Assembly: GCF_900112865.1 (NCBI RefSeq)
Contig: NZ_FONH01000002.1
Span: forward strand, 1-64,000
Length of the DNA: 64,000 bases
DNA from: Dyella marensis
Lineage (GTDB): Bacteria > Pseudomonadota > Gammaproteobacteria > Xanthomonadales > Rhodanobacteraceae
Direction: 5' to 3'
The translations under genes and the position numbers were made by a program. Positions within the stretch are counted from its first letter, which is position 1. The number at the start of each line of letters is the position of its first letter. Below, in pieces: positions 36,281-46,922 of the stretch. Below the pieces are notes generated by a model. It made no database searches and was not told where the DNA came from. It was given only the letters and a program-made list of their open reading frames with translations.

Positions 36281-38173
36281 TCAGTAAGTCCAGGTCGCCA
36301 TCAAAACCACGCCGGAATAAGCCTTTCTCCCACGCACCTGCACGAAATAGGTTCCTGCGGCTGGAGACATGCTCCCGTTGTAGCTGCAAGTCTCGTTATT
36401 GTCTGCGAGTTTCAAACGGCAATCCGAGTCGAATGAAGTGGGTAGTGCCTCATGCTTGACGTAAAGATCGGCATTCCCCTTGCCTCCGCTGATGGAGATG
36501 TTGAGGGTTCTGGCGCCAGGCGGAACGGCGATTTTGTAGTTCTTTACGCTACGCCTGCCGCCGCTCTTGATGGCCACCGGCTCGCCGTTCGCAAGCTCCT
36601 CGATTTCTTCGCTGCTCAAGCCGACATCGGCGAACGCCGCAGTCACGTCGAGTTTTCGATAACCCTTGACCCTCGCAGCGTTCTCCACGCCATTGACCGC
36701 TTCCTCGGCGGAATCCAGTGGCGTCCAGAGAACCTTGTTGGCCAGATAAAAAACCTCGAACGCCTTCCTGGTATCCCAGCCGTCGGTCTTGGCCAGCAGA
36801 CAGAATGCCTTGTTGAATACGCCGGCCGCCTGATGCGGGGTCAGGTCTGGGGAGTAATCCTTCATGTGGTCGATCGATTTGCCATCCCTGGTCGGATTGC
36901 ACATATGGCGCAGCGCGTCATCCTTGGCTTCGAAGATCTCTGCTCCGACGAGGAAGTCGTTTGATCCGCGCGAATAGAATTCTGCCGCCTCACCCGCCAT
37001 GTCGGAGAATGCCTCGGCGACAGCAGCGGCAGCCCCCTCTACTTCTTGATGAGCCGGAATCTTCCCCAAACCATAAGGACGAGGGAAATATAGATAAGGG
37101 CGAGGGAAATATAGATTGGTGTGCTTCTCGGTGAAGCCGTGACTGATCTCGTGGGCGATCAGATCAAGCACCGCGGGCGCATACCGGCCATTCCCGTCCT
37201 TCCCAAGGTGCACCGCCTCACCATCCCAGCCGGAGGTGCCGTCGGGCACGCTGGAATTGGCCACTATCTTTACCGGCAGGTCGACCGGCGGCTCGCCAAA
37301 CCAGGTCCGATACATGTCGACCACCACCCCGGCGTAGTGATGAGCATTGTTCGCCGCAGCGAGATAAGAGGGGCTATACGGGCAAGCAAACTTCTGAGGA
37401 CCTGGCCGGCCGAATTCGTTCAAGCCATAGGTCACCACATACTTGTTCTTCAGCCAGCAGTTCTTCCTGTCCTGCGTGACTGCGAGGGCCGGATACTCCC
37501 GTCCATAGGTGTACAGGCCCACCCTCGGATTTCCGCCGACACCTCTGGCCAAAGTGATGTCCCCTTTGATCCATTGCCAGTCGTTGTACGTTCCCGTGTT
37601 GTCAGCGTCCCTGGCCAGCCCCTGCCATTCCTTGATGATCTCCCCTGTATTGGCATCGACGATGGCCATGGGCCGGGAGATAGCCGGTACGTCGATATTG
37701 AAATAGACCAGGTAGGCAAGCCGCGCACGCTCACTGTCATCGACGTAAATATGCAGCTTGGCACCAGCGCTGCGGGGTGCCATGGGCGGCAGAACGGCAG
37801 AGAATGTCGCCTGCGCCGAACTTTCATCCAGGCGCGGCTTTACCGAGGCCAAGTCGCTTCCGGCATGCTGTAGCAGTCTTCCATCCGCCCTGATCCTTCC
37901 ATCCGCCTTCCGTTCGACGGCGAGGGTGAAACCGTATATGGGCACTCCCTTGTAGTGCTGCTGCATGCGTACTACCTGCGTGCCCTGCGTGGCCTGGATC
38001 GAGGCAGCGGCCTTGAAAGTATTACCGGGACCAAGGCCGAGTTTCGCCGGCAGATCTTCGACAGGCGTCTTGCCGAGGACGACTCCGCGAACATTCTGCA
38101 CATGAGCCGCCTCGGCCGTCGTCACCCCCGCGAGAAGCAGCATGCGGATCAGATATGAATTTCGATGCCTCAT
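36281..38173 (-). CDS. Secreted M4-family metallopeptidase with insertion between zinc ligands
   Basis: 630 residues starting at MRHRNSYLIRM, where GGAGGGG sits 7 bases upstream. It has a signal peptide, an FTP/PepSY-type propeptide (about 30-200), an M4 catalytic domain and a C-terminal PPC domain (ISGGKGNADLYVK to YSGVVLMATW). The zinc site HEISH is at 341-345, the third ligand is Glu387 in AEAFSD and the catalytic His is probably His447. In thermolysin and in the neighbouring paralogue the two Glu are 23 residues apart; here they are 45 apart because of an inserted segment containing the repeat YFPRPYL-YFPRPY and a degenerate Gly-Gly-Met-Asn region. The catalytic residues remain, so activity is possible, but the active-site rim must differ. 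It sits downstream of its paralogue at 38700, as a tandem pair. Confidence 0.9.
   Translation of the reverse strand: MRHRNSYLIRMLLLAGVTTAEAAHVQNVRGVVLGKTPVEDLPAKLGLGPGNTFKAAASIQATQGTQVVRMQQHYKGVPIYGFTLAVERKADGRIRADGRLLQHAGSDLASVKPRLDESSAQATFSAVLPPMAPRSAGAKLHIYVDDSERARLAYLVYFNIDVPAISRPMAIVDANTGEIIKEWQGLARDADNTGTYNDWQWIKGDITLARGVGGNPRVGLYTYGREYPALAVTQDRKNCWLKNKYVVTYGLNEFGRPGPQKFACPYSPSYLAAANNAHHYAGVVVDMYRTWFGEPPVDLPVKIVANSSVPDGTSGWDGEAVHLGKDGNGRYAPAVLDLIAHEISHGFTEKHTNLYFPRPYLYFPRPYGLGKIPAHQEVEGAAAAVAEAFSDMAGEAAEFYSRGSNDFLVGAEIFEAKDDALRHMCNPTRDGKSIDHMKDYSPDLTPHQAAGVFNKAFCLLAKTDGWDTRKAFEVFYLANKVLWTPLDSAEEAVNGVENAARVKGYRKLDVTAAFADVGLSSEEIEELANGEPVAIKSGGRRSVKNYKIAVPPGARTLNISISGGKGNADLYVKHEALPTSFDSDCRLKLADNNETCSYNGSMSPAAGTYFVQVRGRKAYSGVVLMATWTY
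37075..37116. repeat. In-frame 21-bp tandem duplication inside the M4 gene
   Basis: Units 37075-37095 and 37096-37116 are identical except for one base (AAGGACG against AAGGGCG). They encode the duplicated YFPRPY segment inserted between the zinc ligands of the M4 peptidase. Being a multiple of three, the duplication keeps the frame. Confidence 0.9.
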
Positions 38174-38699
38174 GAAACGCCCCTCCATGACGTGGATTGA
38201 CGTCCACGCCCCGCATTGGATGGATTTTCAGCTGGCGAATCACCGTACCGGCTGACTCAGGACAGGCCTGCCCGGTACTGCCGTTGGGTTCTGCGCTGCC
38301 AGAGAATGTTCGTCGTGGCAGCCTGTCCGAAAAGACCTCTGGGCCTGCACACGAGCTGGAGCTGGCGATGACGTCTCATGTCACGCTGGCAGCATCATCA
38401 TAAGAAGGCATCGAGCCGGGCGTGCATCTCTATCGAATGACAAATGTTCCCGTTTGGCGCGTCTGCATCCGGACGGCAGCCGACATATCGCGCAGTGGAC
38501 GACAAGCATGCTCCATGCAGCCGCGGCGAATTTCGATAGGACAGACCAGTATGAGCGCGACCATCCGAGCTACCGAAGGACGGCTGCGCTTGCCGCATCC
38601 ACAAAAGAAAAAAGCCGGTGAGCGCATCGCGCCCACCGGCCCTCCGTTCAACCGACCGCTTCGCTCAAGGCCACAGGTGCAGTGAGCGAAGCCCGCCTA
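38174..38699. other. Intergenic region between the two M4 genes
   Basis: This 526-base gap contains the terminator of the upstream M4 gene (38603-38640) and then the promoter region of the downstream M4 gene, which I cannot pinpoint. A 7-bp inverted repeat, GTACCGG / CCGGTAC, occurs near 38243-38280. No gene is convincing here. Confidence 0.5.
38603..38640 (-). terminator. Rho-independent terminator of the second M4 gene
   Basis: On the minus strand a hairpin with arms GCCGGTG (38640-38634) and CACCGGC (38620-38614) is followed by TTTTTTCTTTT (38613-38603). It lies about 60 bases beyond the stop of the M4 gene at 38700 and is the clearest intrinsic terminator in the window. Confidence 0.88.
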
Positions 38700-41073
<2,374 letters not shown>

Positions 41074-41436
41074 ATGGAACCGATCCTGATCATGCGCACC
41101 GCGGTCGTGCTGCTGGCCGTGGCCGCCGCGGGCGGCCTCGCCATGGCCGGCATCCGTTTCGCCGGCAAGCCGCATCCGCCCACCTGGATGGCCATGGGTC
41201 ACGGCTTCATCGCCGGTGCCGCGGTGACCTTGCTGGTCTACGCATATTTCACCGTCGGCCTGCCGACCTTGGCGCAATTCGCACTGGTGCTGTTCGTGCT
41301 CGCGGCGATCGGCGGCGTGGTGCTGAACCTCAATTACCACTGGAAGCAACTGCCCTTGCCCAAGGGGCTGATGATCGTGCATGCCCTGGTGGCAGTGATC
41401 GGCTTCGTGCTGCTGCTGATCGCCGCCTGGACCTGA
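41074..41436 (+). CDS. Small integral membrane protein
   Basis: 120 residues from MEPILIMRTAVVLL (AAGGGAG eight bases upstream). It has four predicted membrane helices: residues about 6-26, 42-62, 66-86 and 99-118. No charged catalytic motif or named family is apparent. The end is convergent with the minus-strand membrane protein at 41492. Function unknown. Confidence 0.75.
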   Translation: MEPILIMRTAVVLLAVAAAGGLAMAGIRFAGKPHPPTWMAMGHGFIAGAAVTLLVYAYFTVGLPTLAQFALVLFVLAAIGGVVLNLNYHWKQLPLPKGLMIVHALVAVIGFVLLLIAAWT

Positions 41437-41491
41437 CCGGCCGGCGCTACGGCCGCTTCAGGCGCCGGGTTTTCGAACGGGCCACGGCCAT

Positions 41492-41893
41492 TCATACATA
41501 ACGCGAAGCGGCCATCGTCACCACGGCGATCATCAGCAGTGCGGCCGCGATGCGATGCCCGATGACGATGCGTGGCGGCAAGGCTGCCGCCTGGCCGTCG
41601 CCCCGCCCCTTTCTCAAGGCGCCGCCCACCACGATCACCTGCACGGCCAGCGCCGCGAGTGCGCTCAGCGCGCCGATCATCAGGCTGCGTTCCACCGGAC
41701 CGACCGCCCCCGCGTGCACGACATGCCACAGATAACCGCCGGTGAGCACCGCGACCGCGGCCGCGCCCATCTGCGGCCGGAACAGGCGCCGGGTTTCGCT
41801 GCCGCCGGTGCGCGCCAGCGCAGCGGTGCTGCCCGCCCAGAACACGGCGGCCAGAACGTGCAGGGATATGGCTACCATCAGTACGTACTGCAT
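41492..41893 (-). CDS. CopD-like small integral membrane protein
   Basis: 133 residues starting at MQYVLMVAISLHVLAAVFWAG. Four membrane helices are visible, and the first (LHVLAAVFWAG) with the His-containing motif resembles the CopD/DUF2269 type of membrane protein. It is transcribed divergently from the TetR gene at 41973. On the minus strand TTGTCT and TATAGT, 16 bases apart, form a plausible promoter that overlaps the palindrome at 41938-41952, so repression by that TetR is likely. Confidence 0.75.
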   Translation of the reverse strand: MQYVLMVAISLHVLAAVFWAGSTAALARTGGSETRRLFRPQMGAAAVAVLTGGYLWHVVHAGAVGPVERSLMIGALSALAALAVQVIVVGGALRKGRGDGQAAALPPRIVIGHRIAAALLMIAVVTMAASRYV

Positions 41894-41932
41894 GATCCGG
41901 CTCCTGCGAGGGTGAGTAGACGGGTGGCCGCA

Positions 41933-41953
41933 TTGACTATACAAGTTGTATAT
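41933..41953. promoter_or_regulatory. TetR operator overlapping divergent promoter
   Basis: TATACAAGTTGTATA (41938-41952) is a perfect palindrome with 7-base arms. It lies 21 bases before the TetR start and covers the -10 box (TATAGT on the minus strand) of the divergent membrane-protein gene. A near-identical site occurs at 13383-13403. Confidence 0.75.
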
Positions 41954-41972
41954 ACAAAGACAAGAGGTGACC

Positions 41973-42581
41973 ATGTCCACGCGCTCTTACACCAGCCATG
42001 TCCGCTCGGCCGCTGCCGCCGAGAAGCGCGAGCGCGCGATCCAGGCCGCCGCCGCCTTCCTGCGCGAGTCGGGCAGCGCCGCGAGCTTCTCGCTGGATAC
42101 GGTCGCCAAGCTCGCGGGAGTGACCCGGCTGACGCTGTACAACCAGTTCGGTTCGCGGCGCGGCCTGCTGGAAGCGGTATTCGACGACATCGCTCAGCGC
42201 GGGCGGCTGGTGCGCCTGAAGGACGTCGCCATGCAAGCCGACCCGCGACAGGGCCTGGACCAGATGATCGGGATCTTCTGCGAGTTCTGGAGCCACGACG
42301 CCGCGGTGGAGCGGCTGCACGAGGCGATGGTGCTAGATCCTGAATTCGCCCAGGCCTTGATCGAACGCAATGAGCGGCGGCGCGGGCTGGTCCGCGGGCT
42401 GGTCGAGCGCATCGTGCCGAAGTCGGCGGGCGCCGCGGCAAAACGCGACGTCGTCGACCTGATCTTCGCCATGACCAGCATGGCGATGTACCGCATGCTG
42501 TCGCAGCGGCGATCGGCCAAGGCGGTGGAGGCGCTGATCCGCTCCACCGTCCACGCCGCGCTGGACCGGCTGGCGGAGTGA
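41973..42581 (+). CDS. TetR-family transcriptional regulator
   Basis: 202 residues starting at MSTRSYTSHVRSA (AGAGGTGA upstream; an earlier in-frame ATG at 41946 lies inside the operator). The N-terminal helix-turn-helix reads FSLDTVAKLAGVTRLTLYNQFGSRRGLLEAVF, typical of TetR. The C-terminal helical domain would bind an unknown ligand. The divergent CopD-like gene and probably the regulator itself are controlled through the palindrome at 41938-41952. Confidence 0.92.
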   Translation: MSTRSYTSHVRSAAAAEKRERAIQAAAAFLRESGSAASFSLDTVAKLAGVTRLTLYNQFGSRRGLLEAVFDDIAQRGRLVRLKDVAMQADPRQGLDQMIGIFCEFWSHDAAVERLHEAMVLDPEFAQALIERNERRRGLVRGLVERIVPKSAGAAAKRDVVDLIFAMTSMAMYRMLSQRRSAKAVEALIRSTVHAALDRLAE

Positions 42582-42589
42582 TATCGCGC

Positions 42590-42814
42590 TTAGCGGACGT
42601 TGATCAGATAGAGCGCATACGCTCCGATCGCGACGCCGAGAAACTGGCTCAGGATCAACAGCCAGCCCCAGGCCCGGTCTTCTTTCAACAACCGCGCGCA
42701 GATGGCATACGGCCCCAGCTCCTGTCCCCACGCCTTCCGGTACTTGAAGACGATCGACCAGCTGAGCAGGCCGCTGACGCCCAGCAGGAGAGGCACGAGG
42801 ACAGGCAGTTTCAT
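42590..42814 (-). CDS. Small two-helix membrane protein
   Basis: 74 residues from MKLPVLVPLLLGVSGLL. Helices at about 3-22 and 52-71 flank a basic, Trp-containing loop (YRKAWGQELGPY). I do not recognise a family. It is convergent with the TetR gene, ending 8 bases beyond it. The length and clean start suggest a real gene, but evidence is limited. Confidence 0.6.
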   Translation of the reverse strand: MKLPVLVPLLLGVSGLLSWSIVFKYRKAWGQELGPYAICARLLKEDRAWGWLLILSQFLGVAIGAYALYLINVR

Positions 42815-42976
42815 GAGGCGGATCGACTCGCGATGACAGGCTTCAGTGCCGCTCGCCGCGCCACGCGATGGCAGCGGCCGGCGAGCGGATTCGCAATGAA
42901 GTGTGCGGCCAGGCGCCGCGCTGTCAACCGCAAATATTTGCCGCAAGAAACGGTGCGATACACGCAACCGGCATGC

Positions 42977-43426
42977 TCACTGCACCGGATGGATCTGCGT
43001 AAAGATCACCTTCCACTGGCCATTGCGCTTCGCCCACACATCGACGAAACGCCCGCGGAAAGTAAATTCCTTGCCGTCGCTGCTGCCCTTCGCATCCACC
43101 ATGCCGGCCAGCACGGCGCCATCCCCCCACACCTTGCTCACCTGGTCGTAGATGCGGACCGAAAGAGTCTTGTTGCCGGGCTTGGTCTGGTCGGCGATGA
43201 ATTGCGCCTTGGTCAGGTTCTTGCCGGCGGTGTCGGCCAGTGTGTAGTCGTCGGCGAGGACCCGTTCGAGTTCCGCCTTGTCCGCCTTGAATTGCGCGAC
43301 GTCGTAGGCCGTGGCGGCGGCGGCGAGGTCTTTCGGCAAGTTGCTGTAGTCGCCGAAGTTGTTTGCCTGGACCGACGTGGCGATCAGTGCAACGCCGAGC
43401 GCGACCAATCCGAGTAATGAACGCAT
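42977..43426 (-). CDS. Secreted SnoaL/DUF4440-like protein
   Basis: 149 residues with a signal peptide (SLLGLVALGVALIATSVQA); GGAGGA lies 5 bases before the ATG. The mature part follows the NTF2/SnoaL pattern of DUF4440 proteins: FKADKAELERVLADDYTLAD, and VWAKRNGQWKVIFTQIHP at the end. Such proteins bind small ligands or act as enzymes of the cone-shaped NTF2 fold; no specific function can be given. Confidence 0.8.
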   Translation of the reverse strand: MRSLLGLVALGVALIATSVQANNFGDYSNLPKDLAAAATAYDVAQFKADKAELERVLADDYTLADTAGKNLTKAQFIADQTKPGNKTLSVRIYDQVSKVWGDGAVLAGMVDAKGSSDGKEFTFRGRFVDVWAKRNGQWKVIFTQIHPVQ

Positions 43427-43623
43427 AGCTCCTCCAAAGTGGATGTTCACGTGCACGAAAGCCGGGAATCGGGGCAGCAAGGCGGGCATTGGACACCTCG
43501 CCTGTCACCGGCGCCTATGGGCCAGAAGTCAGAGCAGCCATCCTGTGTCGCCCGGATAAAAGGCCGGATTTGCGCAAGTACCGGCGCTAACATGCGCAGC
43601 CAAGGGGACCAGCGGAGACGACG

Positions 43624-44037
43624 ATGTGGAAGCGGGTAGTCGGCTACGGAGCGCTGCTGGCGGCAGGAACGCTCGCCCTGCAGTGGCTGGACTACCAGCG
43701 CCTGGCGCGGATGCACCCGGGCGACATCTATCTGTTCCTGGTCGCGGCCGCCTTCCTGGTGCTGGGCATCGTCGTGGGCGCCAAGATCTTCGCCGCGCCG
43801 GCAGCGCCCACCTTCGACGGCAACCCCAAGGCTCAGACCGCGCTGGGGCTGAGCGGGCGCGAGCTGGAAGTACTGCATGAACTGGCGGCCGGCCACTCCA
43901 ACAAGGAGATCGCCGCGCACCTCCACGTCTCGCCGAACACGATCAAGACCCACGTGGCGCGGCTGTTCGAGAAGCTCGGCGCCAAGCGGCGCACCGACGC
44001 CATCCGGCGGGCGCGCGAGCTGGGGATCGTGCCCTGA
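43624..44037 (+). CDS. Membrane-anchored LuxR-type regulator
   Basis: 137 residues. Two membrane helices (about 5-21 and 36-57) precede a C-terminal LuxR/GerE helix-turn-helix (about 75-135: LSGRELEVLHELAAGHSNKEIAAHLHVSPNTIKTH begins at the usual site). There is no receiver or autoinducer domain, so the sensor must be the membrane part or a partner. The DUF4199 membrane-protein gene follows after 108 bases, with an inverted repeat between them that could be its binding site. Confidence 0.88.
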   Translation: MWKRVVGYGALLAAGTLALQWLDYQRLARMHPGDIYLFLVAAAFLVLGIVVGAKIFAAPAAPTFDGNPKAQTALGLSGRELEVLHELAAGHSNKEIAAHLHVSPNTIKTHVARLFEKLGAKRRTDAIRRARELGIVP

Positions 44038-44047
44038 GACCGGATCT

Positions 44048-44068
44048 TTTGGGGTGAACCGCCCCAAA
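44048..44068. promoter_or_regulatory. Inverted repeat before the DUF4199 gene
   Basis: TTTGGGG (44048-44054) and CCCCAAA (44062-44068) are perfect 7-base arms with a 7-base centre, just after the LuxR-type gene stop and 78 bases before the DUF4199 start. It could be the regulator's operator or a weak terminator; there is no U-tract. Confidence 0.45.
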
Positions 44069-44145
44069 TCATCCATTCGGGCGATTGCCTGGCGGCGCCG
44101 GATCGCGGCCAATGGCGGCACCATCCATTCACAAGGAACCGTACC

Positions 44146-44682
44146 GTGCTGCGCACCATCCTGAAATACGGCCTGATCGCCGGCCTGGTCGTCGGCGGCT
44201 TCGAGCTCGCCACCTTCGTTCTGTTCCGTGGAATGCCACCACTGAAGTACGGCATGGTGGTCGGCTACACGACCATGCTGATCGCCCTGAGCGCGGTCTT
44301 CGTGGGGATCAAGCGGCACCGCGACCTGGACCGCGGCGGCGTCATCGGCTTCTGGCCGGCGCTCGGCGTCGGGCTGGGCATCAGCTTCATCGCCGGGATC
44401 TTCTACGTGGCCGCCTGGGAGGCGGTGCAGTCGATGATGCACATGGACTTCGCCAGCTCCTACGCCAACGCCATCATCGCCAGCCAGAAGGCCAAGGGCG
44501 CGAGCGCCGAAGCGCTGGCGAAACTGAGCGCCGACATGGAGACGTTCAAAGTCCAATATGCCAACCCGCTGTACCGCCTGCCGATGACCTTCGTGGAGAT
44601 CTTCCCGATCGGCGTGCTGGTGTCGCTGGTCTCGGCCGGGCTGCTGCGCAACAGCCGGTTCCTGCCGGCGCGCAGGGGCTGA
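44146..44682 (+). CDS. DUF4199-family membrane protein
   Basis: 178 residues from a GTG start (AAGGAA upstream). Four membrane helices are seen at about 6-28, 36-54, 68-92 and 148-168. The long loop between the third and fourth (FASSYANAIIASQKAKGASA) is typical of DUF4199. Function unknown. It probably works with or is controlled by the membrane LuxR-type regulator upstream. Confidence 0.82.
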   Translation: MLRTILKYGLIAGLVVGGFELATFVLFRGMPPLKYGMVVGYTTMLIALSAVFVGIKRHRDLDRGGVIGFWPALGVGLGISFIAGIFYVAAWEAVQSMMHMDFASSYANAIIASQKAKGASAEALAKLSADMETFKVQYANPLYRLPMTFVEIFPIGVLVSLVSAGLLRNSRFLPARRG

Positions 44683-44686
44683 CCGG

Positions 44687-44896
44687 TCAGGCTGTCTCCC
44701 AGGCGAAGTCGTAGAAGACACGCCACAGGTTGCCGTCCGGATCGGCCGCGGTGAATTCGTGCAGTTTCCACGGCTTGGATGCGGGCGGCGAGACGATCCG
44801 GGCGTCGCTGGCGCTCCAGGCGCGGTGCAGTTCGTCCACCGCGTCGCGGCTTTCGAGATTGAGCCACAGCACCACCGGCGCCGCGGTGCCGTGCAT
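44687..44896 (-). pseudogene. 5'-truncated VOC-family gene
   Basis: Only 69 residues remain from the first ATG, with the C-terminal half of a VOC domain: VVLWLNLESRDAVDELHRAW and DPDGNLWRVFYDF. The same frame continues upstream without a stop for at least 18 codons that also look VOC-like (CCNIFLANNAFRRMHG), but it has no start and runs into the end of the preceding lipoprotein gene at 44945. A complete VOC protein needs about 120 residues, so the 5' part was probably lost. A short functional protein is less likely. Confidence 0.65.
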
Positions 44897-44944
44897 CCGG
44901 CGAAAGGCGTTATTGGCCAGGAAGATGTTGCAACACGGGGCCGC

Positions 44945-46834
44945 TCAACGCGCCCCGCCCGACGCCGCCATATGCACGCGAAGTATCCTGCGCAACTCCA
45001 GGATCGCCGCCGGCGTCTCCTGCACGCTGTGCCACGACGGCACGGCCAGTTCCGACTCGGCACCTGCCAGGTGTGCACTCTTGTATGGCACCACGCCATC
45101 GCTGCTGTCGGCCAGCGGCCCCGGCGGCGTATAGACGCCGACGATGGTGTGGTAGCGCACCCGCGGCGACATCGGCAGGTCCGCCGCGGCCACGATGAAG
45201 GGGTCGGTGTCGCTCAGGTTGTCGACGCTGTTGGGAATGCGCACCGGCGTGCCGCCCTCGCCTTCCTTCAACAGGTCGGTGATGCTCGCCACCTCCTTGA
45301 GCACATTGGCCGGCAGCCGGATCAGGTTGGCCATCCAGCGCGCGATGGTGTTCTGCGCGTAAGGCGTGCCGCGTTGCGGCGAGGCCAGGAACACCGCACG
45401 CGTCACCTGCGGCATCGGCGTGAACTGCAGATAGGTCGCCAGGCGCTCGCGCAGGCGGTCCTGCTTCGCCTTCGACAGGTTGGCGCGCGCCGGCATCAGG
45501 CTCCACAGCTTGTCGCCGCTGGATGACACCAGCAGGCGCGCGATCACGCCGCCCATGCTATGGCCGATCAGCACGACGTTGTTGGAGGCACGCGCCTGGC
45601 CGCCCGGATCGAAGTGCTGGAAGGTGGCATCCAGCGCCTTGCGGATATTGGCCAGGTTGACCGCGATGGGCGCATTGGTCGGGTAGTAGATCTCCCACAC
45701 CTGGTAATTGCTGCGCAGGTCTTCGTCGCCCATCACCTCGTTGGAGACGTTGATCCATGCCTCCGGGCTGCTGGCCAGGCCATGCAGCATGATGATGGTC
45801 AGGCGATCGGGATCGTAAGGCTGCATCAGCAGCACGCGCGGCGTCTTGATGCCACCCTCCCGGCCCAGCAGCGACCGGATCGACTGGGTGGCGAAACCCG
45901 AGCGGGCCAGCCACACGCCATAGGCCGCGGTGAAGTTGCCGGCGAGCGGCACCGCGTGGCCGGCCACGGTCATCGAGTCGTTGCGGTAGGGGTCCTCGAC
46001 CTGCACCACGGCCTGCCTGGTGGCGAGCACATCGCTCAAGCTGGCGCCGTCGAACAGGATGGCGCCGGTCATCGATACATAGTCGGGATCGCGCCAGGGC
46101 ACGTCGTTGGCCGGCGCATCCGGCGGCGCCACCGCCACGAATTCCGAACCGAAACCATCGCGGCGGTACACATTGCGCACGCCGTTGAAGCGCAGCGTCG
46201 AGGCGGGAATCAGCTCGGCCGGATCCGACGCCGCCCCCGCCCAGCGCACCGCCGGCTCATTGCCCGTGACTTGCCAGCCGGCCAGCTCGGCATGCCGCGT
46301 ATTGCGCTCCAGGTGCGGCAGCTCCTGGAAAAAGCGCGTCATCGCGCGCTGCACGGCAAAGTTGTAGAAGCCGATCACCCGCACCTGGCGCAACTCGAAG
46401 GACCGCTCGGAGGGTTGGCGCTTCGTATAGAACAGATAGGCATAGGCATAACGCCCCGCCTGCAGGTAGGCATCGAGCGCCTGGTCGCTCATGCGGGTGT
46501 CGCGGGTACCGCGATCGGTGCGCATGGCCAGGCCCAGCCACAGCTCGGACAGCGCGGAAAGCCGCTGCTCGTCGTCCAGCCCCGGCGAGTGCAGCACGGT
46601 TTCCACGCAGGCCGGGAACGCACGCTCGCAGTCGCGCGCGGTCAGCGCCACCACGTTGAGCGATTGCACGCTCTGGTCGCTCAGCCGCCCCGTGCTGATC
46701 ACGTCGCCGCGCTGCTCGCTGATGGAGTCATGGGCGTTGACATGGCTGACGCCCACCATGGCGCAGCCGTTGAGGCACAACAGCGCCGCCAACAGGGCGC
46801 AGCGGGCGAAAAAGACGCGGCTTGGGTGTTTCAT
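44945..46834 (-). CDS. Lipoprotein alpha/beta hydrolase (lipase-like)
   Basis: 629 residues with a lipoprotein signal (lipobox LNGC, Cys24). The N-terminal 300 residues have no motif I know. The C-terminal part is an alpha/beta hydrolase: IIMLHGLASSPEAW, nucleophile Ser426 in LIGHSMGGVIARLL, and the catalytic His probably in VPSWHSVQE near the end. This architecture resembles large envelope-anchored hydrolases of gammaproteobacteria; ester substrate unknown. It is followed by the truncated VOC gene. Confidence 0.88.
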   Translation of the reverse strand: MKHPSRVFFARCALLAALLCLNGCAMVGVSHVNAHDSISEQRGDVISTGRLSDQSVQSLNVVALTARDCERAFPACVETVLHSPGLDDEQRLSALSELWLGLAMRTDRGTRDTRMSDQALDAYLQAGRYAYAYLFYTKRQPSERSFELRQVRVIGFYNFAVQRAMTRFFQELPHLERNTRHAELAGWQVTGNEPAVRWAGAASDPAELIPASTLRFNGVRNVYRRDGFGSEFVAVAPPDAPANDVPWRDPDYVSMTGAILFDGASLSDVLATRQAVVQVEDPYRNDSMTVAGHAVPLAGNFTAAYGVWLARSGFATQSIRSLLGREGGIKTPRVLLMQPYDPDRLTIIMLHGLASSPEAWINVSNEVMGDEDLRSNYQVWEIYYPTNAPIAVNLANIRKALDATFQHFDPGGQARASNNVVLIGHSMGGVIARLLVSSSGDKLWSLMPARANLSKAKQDRLRERLATYLQFTPMPQVTRAVFLASPQRGTPYAQNTIARWMANLIRLPANVLKEVASITDLLKEGEGGTPVRIPNSVDNLSDTDPFIVAAADLPMSPRVRYHTIVGVYTPPGPLADSSDGVVPYKSAHLAGAESELAVPSWHSVQETPAAILELRRILRVHMAASGGAR

Positions 46835-46922
46835 CCGTCCGGGGGCCTTGGGCTGCCTCGAAGAGAGGCATGACGGGGGCGGATTTTGTCACACCGGCGT
46901 GGCGAATCCGCAGGACGATGCC

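Noticed and set aside
37750-37900. A possible frameshift in the M4 gene, suspected from the unusual sequence around the active site
   Set aside because: The frame is open from start to stop with propeptide, zinc site and PPC domain all in one frame; the oddity is an in-frame insertion.
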